Part shown: in pieces, positions 1 to 5,760 of the stretch
Position numbering within the stretch: the first letter of the stretch is position 1
Layout of the letters: each line of letters starts with the position of its first letter
NCBI GenBank assembly: GCA_905201285.1
Contig: CAJKNM010000073.1
Location: forward strand, 1-7,947
From: an uncultured Eubacteriales bacterium
GTDB taxonomy: Bacteria > Bacillota > Clostridia > Monoglobales > Monoglobaceae
Direction of reading: 5' to 3'
DNA length: 7,947 nt
Translations under genes and position numbers: made by a program
The notes under the pieces: generated by a model
The model's database searches: none
Seen by the model: only the letters and a program-made list of their open reading frames with translations
What the model was told of the DNA's origin: nothing

Positions 1-537
1 TTCGGCTATTTCACGATATTTATAGCCGGCGGCAACCGCCTTTAAGATTTCCAATTCTGTTTTAGAAAGAGTCGAAAGCCTTGTAACCATAAAAAGGAAG
101 CTATTGCGTTCGCGTTTGAGTTTAATAAGCTCATCTATTACCACGTGGTTTATTCTGTTGGCCGGAGAGTCTTTGGCAACGGCGCTGCGGATTGCTGTTA
201 TTATTTCATATACCGAGGCGGTTTTTTCTATAAAATCTACGGCTCCGGCTTCATACGAGTCGATGATATTCTCCTTGCTGCTGTGAATAGTAAGCATGAT
301 TATTTTTATGTCGGGATGCTTATTTATAATTTCCTCGGCGGCCGTAATCCCGGAGCGGTCGTTATCCATTTGTATGTCCATAAGAATGACGTCAGGATGA
401 AGCTCATCGGCTTTTTTAATTACGTCATCTTCGCCGGAAGCTGTTGCGATTACATTTATATCCCGCTCATTTTCGAGCATCATCTTAAAATGGTCTCTGA
501 ATTCCTTCATATCGTCTGAAATTAATACATTTATCAT
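1..537 (-). CDS. NarL/FixJ-type response regulator (C-terminus cut by window edge)
   Basis: This is a two-component response regulator read leftward from an ATG at 537-535; 179 codons are visible and the frame is still open at base 1. Residues 1-120 form a CheY-like receiver: acidic pair D8-D9, phosphoacceptor D54 in the strand VILMDIQM, conserved T83 (IIMLTIHS) and K105 (FIEKT). After a linker of about 30 residues, residues 154-179 (LSTLSKTELEILKAVAAGYK, then YREIAE) match the start of a LuxR-type helix-turn-helix; the recognition helix lies outside the window. AAAGGAA at 547-553, 9 bases upstream, supports the start. The kinase gene lies upstream on the same strand with an 88-base gap and is its likely partner. 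The protein probably binds DNA when phosphorylated; the divergent transporter operon is the most plausible target, which is inferred from position only. Confidence 0.93.
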   Translation of the reverse strand, partial: MINVLISDDMKEFRDHFKMMLENERDINVIATASGEDDVIKKADELHPDVILMDIQMDNDRSGITAAEEIINKHPDIKIIMLTIHSSKENIIDSYEAGAVDFIEKTASVYEIITAIRSAVAKDSPANRINHVVIDELIKLKRERNSFLFMVTRLSTLSKTELEILKAVAAGYKYREIAE

Positions 538-577
538 AATTTAATGTTCCTTTCTGTTACAGCGTATTTAAGGATAA

Positions 578-610
578 GATATTTCAGTCGGGGGTTCCCT
601 GAAAAATATC
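578..610 (-). repeat. Imperfect inverted repeat between kinase and regulator genes
   Basis: GATATTTCAG at 578-587 pairs with CTGAAAAATATC at 599-610, leaving a 2-base bulge and an 11-base loop rich in G and C. In the mRNA it would form a hairpin between the kinase stop and the regulator ribosome binding site. No T-run follows it on the minus strand, so it does not look like an intrinsic terminator. It may adjust the expression ratio of the two genes or be a processing site; the function is unknown. Confidence 0.45.
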
Positions 611-625
611 TTTGTTTTAGAATGA

Positions 626-2116
626 TTAGTCATTGACGGCAGGAAGATAAATATAAAAGTTGGTTCCGAAGCCCAATGTGCTTTCGACAGAGATATAACC
701 GTTGTGGTATTTTATAATCCGATAGGCAAAGGAAAGACCGATTCCCCAATTGGTGATACGAGATTTTGTAGTGTAAAACGGTTTAAAAAGATTTGATATT
801 TCGCGCCGCGTCATCCCTGTTCCGGTATCAGAAATTTTAAGAATGCTCCATTCTCCGTCGGTATCCGTCGTAAGCGTTATGACTCCGTCTTTTTTTGTTT
901 TTTTAATGGCGTCTTCGGCGTTTTTGATAATATTAATTAATGCGTCCGTCATATAGAACGTGTCCATATTTACTTTGGCATCCGAGTTAATACATTCTTT
1001 TATTTTGATATTCGGGTCAAAGTTCATCTGTGCCAAGACCTTGTCTATAAGCTCTTTAAAACTTACGGGTTCAAGTTCGATTGCCAGGTCGCCGTTTTCG
1101 ATATTTAGCATAAGCGATATTCTGTTTATATAATCGTTAATTTTGGCTTCAAGTTCATCCAGAGTTTTTTCTTTTTCGTCACCGGTTTGCATACGGGCGT
1201 GCTCAAGCAAAATCTTGTAAGAGTATATAATATTCTTAACTGAGTGAAATACGTTTATATAGTTTTGGTTGAGCTCTTTAAGATTTCGCTTGAAGGATTG
1301 ATTCTTAAAGAAATTTATTTTTGACGATATGCTGTGCTTGCTTATCGTGTAAAGAGCAAGTGTAACAAGCAGTATCCCTATAACTATGAGTGCAAAATAT
1401 ACCTCCGGCGTAATAACGTTATTTATCTGAACAACACTTAAAATTCTATTGTCAAAAATATACGGTTTTCGGTAAAGCCCGACTAAAATGACAAACAGAA
1501 AAAATATGTCTATTATAACAATCGAAAATGAAACCGCAAGCGCACGCTTTCTTTTTATCGGTGACGATTTTTTTAACGAGCGGCATATAAAAATAAACGG
1601 AAAAACAGTGTAAAAAAATGTCAGCAGATAAAAAAAGCTGTCTGCGGCATATATCAGATATGAAATCTTATTGTGCGGCACAATAAAATATGTATAAAAT
1701 AGGTATGTTGCTTTCGGATCATAGAAAAAAGCCATAGCAATAGGAAAAACACAGAAAAGAGCGAGCTTTGTTTTACCTTTTTTGTTATGGGAATGTACGA
1801 ATTCTCCGAAATACATTAATGTGAACGTAATGATGGATATCATAAAAACCATGAGAAAAATATTATACATACGTATTATATTATTATAGCCGAGCGAAAA
1901 GCTTGTAAGATTAAGGAAGAAATAACGATCGATTTTACTCCAAAACTTTGTTGTATAGGTATACCTTCCTGTCTTGTATATCATATTCAGAGTAGAAAAA
2001 AGCATTCCCGCAATGGATACTACCATTGTGGCGAGAAAAATTGTATAGCGGTTTTTATAGCTTAATACAAGAAATGAGATTGCTAAAAACGCAAATAAAA
2101 ATATTATATATGTCAT
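626..2116 (-). CDS. Multi-pass membrane sensor histidine kinase
   Basis: A 496-residue sensor kinase. The N-terminal half (residues 1-260) has about seven hydrophobic segments, near 2-19, 25-46, 81-103, 118-132, 153-178, 194-214 and 238-257, with no recognised extracellular domain. A cytoplasmic region follows with a candidate phosphorylation site H291 in VFHSVKN, a helical stretch to about 340, and a full HATPase_c domain: N-box around N399 (INIIKNAEDAI), G1 box D430-TGTGM, F-box FKPFYTTK (444-451) and G2 box GIGL (458-461). ATP binding therefore looks intact. The residue after the histidine is serine rather than the usual Glu or Asp. The ATG at 2116 has TAAGGAGT 11 bases upstream. It lies upstream of the response regulator and should phosphorylate it. 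The signal sensed cannot be read; a membrane-embedded sensor or a membrane or extracellular ligand would fit. The start and the catalytic domain are secure; the exact helix count is not. Confidence 0.93.
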   Translation of the reverse strand: MTYIIFLFAFLAISFLVLSYKNRYTIFLATMVVSIAGMLFSTLNMIYKTGRYTYTTKFWSKIDRYFFLNLTSFSLGYNNIIRMYNIFLMVFMISIITFTLMYFGEFVHSHNKKGKTKLALFCVFPIAMAFFYDPKATYLFYTYFIVPHNKISYLIYAADSFFYLLTFFYTVFPFIFICRSLKKSSPIKRKRALAVSFSIVIIDIFFLFVILVGLYRKPYIFDNRILSVVQINNVITPEVYFALIVIGILLVTLALYTISKHSISSKINFFKNQSFKRNLKELNQNYINVFHSVKNIIYSYKILLEHARMQTGDEKEKTLDELEAKINDYINRISLMLNIENGDLAIELEPVSFKELIDKVLAQMNFDPNIKIKECINSDAKVNMDTFYMTDALINIIKNAEDAIKKTKKDGVITLTTDTDGEWSILKISDTGTGMTRREISNLFKPFYTTKSRITNWGIGLSFAYRIIKYHNGYISVESTLGFGTNFYIYLPAVND

Positions 2117-2128
2117 ATATCGTTTACA

Positions 2129-2193
2129 CTCCTTAGCCGAAAGAGAGTAATCCGAACTCCGATTTTGAGAGGCGAATTGCTATCTTTCGGCTA
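2129..2193 (-). promoter_or_regulatory. Kinase 5' leader hairpin abutting the Shine-Dalgarno site
   Basis: In the kinase mRNA sense, TAGCCGAAAGA (plus bases 2193-2183) pairs perfectly over 11 bases with TCTTTCGGCTA (2144-2134). Inside it, AATTCG (2178-2173) can pair with CGGATT (2154-2149) using one G-U pair, so the structure is layered. The last base of the closing stem is the first A of the AAGGAG ribosome binding site (2134-2129). Formation of the hairpin would place a stable helix directly against the binding site and could limit translation of the kinase. It matches no riboswitch class that I recognise. A DNA-level operator role is also possible, since an inverted repeat reads the same on both strands. 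Confidence 0.6.
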
Positions 2194-2228
2194 TATTTCA
2201 TGGCTTTACACTTTCGTCGTTTTTATAC

Positions 2229-2257
2229 AGTATATCATATAATATCGATAAAAACAA
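2229..2257 (-). promoter_or_regulatory. Predicted sigma-A promoter for the kinase/regulator genes
   Basis: On the minus strand, a -35 box TTGTTT (2257-2252) is separated by 17 bases from a -10 box TATACT (2234-2229). The -10 is preceded by TGA, an extended -10 arrangement. Transcription would start near 2222 and give a leader of roughly 105 bases containing the hairpin at 2134-2193. Confidence 0.65.
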
Positions 2258-2313
2258 TAGCATAAACGATAAACAAAATAAAAAAAATTCTGCGCTGGTA
2301 AGAAAATAAAATT

Positions 2314-2410
2314 AAAATGTTGGTGTATTTAGCAACATTTTTTAAATGTAAATATTGTTTAAATTAAAAACGTTGCTGAAAGATTGTATTGTGTAAGGTG
2401 CAACAAAATG
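2314..2410. promoter_or_regulatory. Cluster of CAAC(A/G)TTTT-type half-sites, probable operators
   Basis: Four related short motifs lie in alternating orientation: CAACATTTT on the minus strand (2322-2314), CAACATTTTT on the plus strand (2333-2342), CAACGTTTTT on the minus strand (2375-2366), and a weaker CAACAAAA on the plus strand (2401-2408). The first two form a perfect 9-base inverted repeat around a 10-base spacer. The second and third form a longer imperfect inverted repeat, GCAAC plus a T-rich tract on each side. The last lies between the -35 and -10 boxes of the transporter promoter, where a bound protein would affect initiation. The divergent LuxR-type regulator is a candidate binder, but a LacI- or AraC-type regulator encoded elsewhere is equally possible. 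Confidence 0.5.
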
Positions 2411-2417
2411 ATACAAT
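2389..2417 (+). promoter_or_regulatory. Predicted sigma-A promoter for the transporter operon
   Basis: TTGTGT (2389-2394) and TACAAT (2412-2417) are separated by 17 bases, and TGA directly precedes the -10 as in extended -10 promoters. The start point would fall near 2424, giving a short leader of about 29 bases before the binding-protein ATG. A GCAAC half-site (2400-2404) lies in the spacer. Confidence 0.65.
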
Positions 2418-2452
2418 AATATCATAAAAAAACCGAAGGGAGAAATTTTAAA

Positions 2453-3829
2453 ATGAAAAAATTGGTATCGATTGTTGCGGCGGCGGCTATCGCGCTTGGG
2501 ACGCTTACCGGCTGTGGAGGAGAAAAAAAGGACAGCGCGTTAAAGGTTCGTGTTTGGTCGGCTGACGGGGCGACAAAGCAGTTTATGACACAGAAAGTAG
2601 ACGAGTTTAATAAGACTACAGGCGCCGAAAAAGGAATTAACATAGAATATCAGGTTATATCATCCAATATGAGCGAAATGGTAAAAAGCGCATTTGAAAA
2701 CGGCGATGGGCCTGAACTGGTAGGATGTCCGTTTAATGATTCGATTCAATACAGAAAACAGGGATATATAGTTTCCGTGGACGAATTGGACGGAGGAAAG
2801 GAGTATCTTGAATCGATTGATTTTGACATTCCGGAAACCGAAACGTTCAAACAAAACGGAAAGACTTACATAATTCCGACATCAACGGTAACGGGCGGAC
2901 TTATATATAATAAGGATCTTTTCAAAAAGGCGGGAATTGTCGATGAAAAAGGCGAAGCGCTTCCGCCGTCAACGTGGGATGAATTGATTAAGGACGCAAA
3001 AAAAATCCACGAAGCCGATTCAAATAAGTACGGTGTGGGTTTCCCGATGAAAGACGGCATCCATTGGTGGTGCGGAATGGGATGGGCGATGACAGCATCA
3101 TATGAAAGAGATTATACTATTGATTTGGATAAACAGGAATATACTCTGACAGATTCCAGACCCGAAATGTATAAAATTATGAAGCAGATTAAAAGTGATA
3201 ACTCATGCTTCCCGGGGTCTGAAAGCCTTGACAACGATACGCTCAGACTTCAGTTCTCAGAAGGTAATATAGGAATGTTTTTCGGCGCTTCATGGGATGT
3301 AGGCGTTTTCACCGATCAGTTTAAAGCAAAGTGCGACTGGGGGGTAGCTCCGTATCCGGTGAAAAACGAAAACGAAAGATATCAGCAAAGCGGAATGATC
3401 TCGGGAACGGTGTCTATAGGAAATTCAGCCGTAAAAACGCCCGAGATGTCCAAGGCGGTTATGGAAGTATATAAATGGATGTATTCAGACGATATGATTT
3501 CACAGCTATACGAAGCAGGTCAGTGGATTCCTTATAACACCAAAATTTCGGATAAGGCTGATAACAGCAAGACACCTAAGCAGTGGAAAGAATTCTGTGA
3601 GATGATGAAAGTAACGCGTAAACCCGAACAAGACGTAAAATTTAAGCTTGAGGGTGATTCGAACAATATAGTCGGAGAAAAGGTGTGGATGGACGAACTT
3701 ACCATAGACGAAGCGGTAAAAGATCTTAATACAAGATATACAAGCGCTCTTAAAAAGGGTCTTGCGGACGGAAGCATAAACCCTGAGTATGTTAAAGAAA
3801 ATCAGGGTATGGATTATAAAATAAAATAA
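2453..3829 (+). CDS. CUT1-type sugar ABC transporter substrate-binding lipoprotein
   Basis: A 458-residue family 1 extracellular solute-binding protein. Residues 1-20 are a lipoprotein signal peptide ending in the lipobox LTGC with C21 as the lipidation site, so the mature protein should be tethered to the outer face of the membrane. KVRVWSADGA (31-40) is the usual first beta strand. TVTGGLIYNKDLFKKAGI (145-162) and STWDELIKDAKKI (173-185) are the hinge-region signatures of the family, and GNIGMFFGASWDVG (271-284) is another. Aromatic residues at HWWCGMGW (204-211) could stack against sugar rings. AAGGGAG at 2436-2442 supports the ATG. The gene is followed by two permeases of the same class and starts the operon. 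The ligand is most likely an oligosaccharide, but the sequence does not tell which one. The length is typical for the family. Confidence 0.95.
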   Translation: MKKLVSIVAAAAIALGTLTGCGGEKKDSALKVRVWSADGATKQFMTQKVDEFNKTTGAEKGINIEYQVISSNMSEMVKSAFENGDGPELVGCPFNDSIQYRKQGYIVSVDELDGGKEYLESIDFDIPETETFKQNGKTYIIPTSTVTGGLIYNKDLFKKAGIVDEKGEALPPSTWDELIKDAKKIHEADSNKYGVGFPMKDGIHWWCGMGWAMTASYERDYTIDLDKQEYTLTDSRPEMYKIMKQIKSDNSCFPGSESLDNDTLRLQFSEGNIGMFFGASWDVGVFTDQFKAKCDWGVAPYPVKNENERYQQSGMISGTVSIGNSAVKTPEMSKAVMEVYKWMYSDDMISQLYEAGQWIPYNTKISDKADNSKTPKQWKEFCEMMKVTRKPEQDVKFKLEGDSNNIVGEKVWMDELTIDEAVKDLNTRYTSALKKGLADGSINPEYVKENQGMDYKIK

Positions 3830-3843
3830 TAATTAAGATTTAT

Positions 3844-3906
3844 GATAAATACGGTACATATTTTGAAAGATACTATGATTTGACAGAATTTTGTACCGTA
3901 GTTATT
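3844..3906 (+). repeat. Long intergenic hairpin between binding-protein and permease genes
   Basis: TACGGTACA (3850-3858) pairs perfectly with TGTACCGTA (3892-3900). Outside this, GATAA (3844-3848) pairs with TTATT (3902-3906) after one mismatch; inside it, ATTTTG (3860-3865) pairs with CAGAAT (3884-3889) with one G-U pair. It begins 15 bases after the binding-protein stop. No T-run follows, so full termination is unlikely. Such stems in binding-protein operons commonly stabilise the upstream mRNA and give more binding protein than permease; that role is an inference here. Confidence 0.65.
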
Positions 3907-3908
3907 CT
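3880..3908 (+). promoter_or_regulatory. Possible internal promoter for the permease genes
   Basis: A perfect -35 consensus TTGACA (3880-3885) is followed 17 bases later by TATTCT (3903-3908), a 4-of-6 match to TATAAT. The right arm of the hairpin lies in the spacer, so the inverted repeat could also be an operator. The predicted start near 3915 leaves a leader of about 37 bases with a ribosome binding site at 3938-3945. AT-rich sequence makes chance matches fairly likely. Confidence 0.4.
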
Positions 3909-3951
3909 TAAATATTTAAAATGTTTAAGAGTTTAGGAAAGGAAGCATAAG

Positions 3952-4848
3952 ATGAGAAACGACAAAAAAGTAGAAAATATAGCCTGTTATCTTATGATAT
4001 TGCCTATGATTATAGGCCTTTTGGTATTTACATTGTATCCGATATTTTGGATTGCAAAATATTCGGTGTATGATTATGACGGCGTTAATGCGATTTTCAC
4101 CGGTCTTGCAAACTATAAACGAATATTCACAAATGAACCGGGATATTGGAAGAGTATATTAAACGCTATAATAATCGCATACGGAAAGCTTATTATAGAA
4201 ATTCCGCTTGCTTTGATAATAGCTGTTTTGCTGAAAAAAAGACAAGTGAGCAACGATGTTTTCAGGGGAATATTTTATATGCCGGCAATTATAGGCATCT
4301 CGGTTTGTGCGGTTGTTTTTACGAAAATTTTTGCTACAAGCGGAGGAATAATCAATGATTTGTTTAAACAGATGGGAATTATAAAAGAACCCATAAATTG
4401 GTTTGGACAAAAATGGACTGCTATGCTGGTTATCATAATTATGTCAATATGGAAAAACTTCGGCATAAATATGCTTTTCTTTATGGCAGGAGTTCAGGGA
4501 ATATCAAGCGATTATTATGAGGCGGCTGAAATCGACGGTGCAACGCGCTCACAGCAATTTTTCAAAATAACGCTTCCCCTTCTTATGCCTGTTGCGAGAA
4601 CAATAGTTCTATTGGCAATATCAAGCGGAATCCAGCTTTTAGACCCTGTTATGCTTTTGACAAACGGAGGACCGGGCGGTTCAACGAATGTTGTTATGCT
4701 CTACATATATCAGCACTTCTTTGAGACAAATACAACCGCACCTCAGATAGGCTTTTCATCGGCGCTCGGTATTGTTACATCCGTAATAATATTCATTTTG
4801 TCAATTTTATATCTAAAGCTTTCCGATAAAGCGGAAAAGACAATATAA
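3952..4848 (+). CDS. CUT1 sugar ABC transporter permease (MalF/UgpA-like)
   Basis: A 298-residue inner-membrane permease of the binding-protein-dependent transport family. About six membrane segments lie near 11-34, 72-95, 106-127, 157-179, 211-230 and 269-290. The EAA loop that docks the ATPase is clear at 188-213: EAAEIDGATRSQQFFKITLP with the invariant glycine at 196. LTNGGPGGST (236-245) is the motif typical of the first permease of such pairs. AAAGGAAG (3938-3945) lies 6 bases before the ATG. With the next gene it should form the heterodimeric channel through which the lipoprotein at 2453-3829 delivers its sugar. No ATPase is encoded in the window; CUT1 systems of Firmicutes commonly use a shared MsmX/MsmK-type ATPase encoded elsewhere, which probably applies here. 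Confidence 0.95.
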   Translation: MRNDKKVENIACYLMILPMIIGLLVFTLYPIFWIAKYSVYDYDGVNAIFTGLANYKRIFTNEPGYWKSILNAIIIAYGKLIIEIPLALIIAVLLKKRQVSNDVFRGIFYMPAIIGISVCAVVFTKIFATSGGIINDLFKQMGIIKEPINWFGQKWTAMLVIIIMSIWKNFGINMLFFMAGVQGISSDYYEAAEIDGATRSQQFFKITLPLLMPVARTIVLLAISSGIQLLDPVMLLTNGGPGGSTNVVMLYIYQHFFETNTTAPQIGFSSALGIVTSVIIFILSILYLKLSDKAEKTI

Positions 4849-4861
4849 GGAGAAGTGTACA

Positions 4862-5704
4862 ATGAAAAAAATAAACTTCGGAAATATAATAAGAATTATA
4901 TTTTTAGTAATTCTGGCGGCGCTCACACTTTTTCCTGTGATTTATACCGTACTTGGTTCGTTTAAATCAACGGCTGAGATACTCCTCGGGGGAATCAACA
5001 TCTTCCCAAAAGAGTTTAATCTTGAAAATTATAAAGAGGCGTGGGTTATAGCAGATTTTAAAACATATACAATTAACAGTATTTACTACTCAGCAACCGT
5101 TGTTGCGGCAACGATATTTACATCGTGCATGGGCGGATATGTGTTTGCAAAAGGAGATTTTATAGGGAAAAAAATAGTTTTTGCAATATTTTCATCGACT
5201 ATGTTTATAGCGCTCGGCTCAGCGTCACTTTATCCGACCTTGAAAATAGCGAGATTGCTTCATCTGAATAACAGTATATGGGGCGTTGTTGTTATACGCG
5301 CTTTCGGCTTAAACATAGCGAATGTGTATCTGGTAAAAAGCTTTGTCAAGACTATTCCTCAGGGAATTCTTGAAGCCGGTAAGATTGACGGCTGTGGCTT
5401 TTTCGGAAACTTTATAAGGATTGTTCTTCCGCTTTTAAAGCCTATGATAGCAACGCTTGCAATTTTATCGTTTCAAGGGGCGTGGAACGATTACCTTCTT
5501 CCGATGGTATTTACGATTTCAAATAAGAAGCAGGCGCCGCTTGCCGTCGGCCTTGCCAATTTAAAAAGCAGCTCTCAGGCGGCAACAAACTGGGGTATTA
5601 TCTTTGCGGGGGCGTGCTTCTGTATTATACCGATTCTTATAGTTTATTGCATATTCAACAGATACTTTGTTGAAGGAATAACAGCAGGCTCGGTTAAAGA
5701 ATAA
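4862..5704 (+). CDS. CUT1 sugar ABC transporter permease (MalG/UgpE-like)
   Basis: A 280-residue permease forming the second half of the channel. Hydrophobic segments lie near 10-32, 72-97, 104-125, 138-158, 189-207 and 245-265. The EAA loop at 168-194 reads ILEAGKIDGCGFFGNFIRIV and then LPLLKP, with the invariant glycine at 177; the second alanine of the EAA core is replaced by glycine, a common variation. AWND (207-210) and the C-terminal FVEGITAGSVKE (269-280) are hallmarks of the second permease of CUT1 pairs. The gene starts 13 bases after the preceding stop, and its ribosome binding site AAGGAG (4847-4852) overlaps that stop codon, so the two permeases are probably translationally linked. 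The 56-base gap to the next gene has only a weak AT-rich inverted repeat and no convincing terminator. Confidence 0.95.
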   Translation: MKKINFGNIIRIIFLVILAALTLFPVIYTVLGSFKSTAEILLGGINIFPKEFNLENYKEAWVIADFKTYTINSIYYSATVVAATIFTSCMGGYVFAKGDFIGKKIVFAIFSSTMFIALGSASLYPTLKIARLLHLNNSIWGVVVIRAFGLNIANVYLVKSFVKTIPQGILEAGKIDGCGFFGNFIRIVLPLLKPMIATLAILSFQGAWNDYLLPMVFTISNKKQAPLAVGLANLKSSSQAATNWGIIFAGACFCIIPILIVYCIFNRYFVEGITAGSVKE

Positions 5705-5742
5705 ATTATTTAGTTAAAACAGAAATTTTAAAAGCAACCCCG

Positions 5743-5751
5743 AAAAAGGAG
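5743..5751 (+). promoter_or_regulatory. Ribosome binding site that selects a TTG start
   Basis: AAAAAGGAG ends 9 bases before the TTG at 5761. The codons directly after that TTG encode a typical Lys-Lys plus hydrophobic signal peptide, and the next in-frame ATG (5779) would remove its positive end. TTG is therefore the likely start. Confidence 0.75.
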
Positions 5752-5760
5752 CTGATCTGG

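Larger units (their letters stand above)
2117..2452. other. Divergent intergenic regulatory region
   Basis: This 336-base gap separates the leftward kinase and the rightward binding-protein gene. It holds the kinase leader hairpin (2134-2193), a kinase promoter (2229-2257), a cluster of CAAC-type half-sites (2314-2410) and the transporter promoter (2389-2417). Bases from about 2258 to 2313 are A-rich with nothing recognisable. No small gene with a convincing ribosome binding site was seen. Confidence 0.85.

Noticed and set aside
104..519. Two plus-strand open frames over the response regulator
   Set aside because: They lie wholly opposite a clear receiver/HTH coding frame, show no protein family features and have no good ribosome binding site.
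2134..2193. Inverted repeat as an intrinsic terminator
   Set aside because: No T-run follows the stem on either strand, and it lies upstream of the kinase start rather than at a gene end.
2341..2400. CcpA cre site upstream of the transporter
   Set aside because: TGTAAATATTG and nearby sequence lack the central CG and the full palindrome expected of cre.
2453..5704. A missing or broken transporter ATPase gene as evidence of decay
   Set aside because: CUT1 operons in Firmicutes commonly lack an ATPase and share one encoded elsewhere; no ATPase remnant is visible.
5705..5760. Terminator between the second permease and the surface protein
   Set aside because: The only repeat is TTAAAA/TTTTAA, a very weak AT stem with no T-run, so read-through is more likely.
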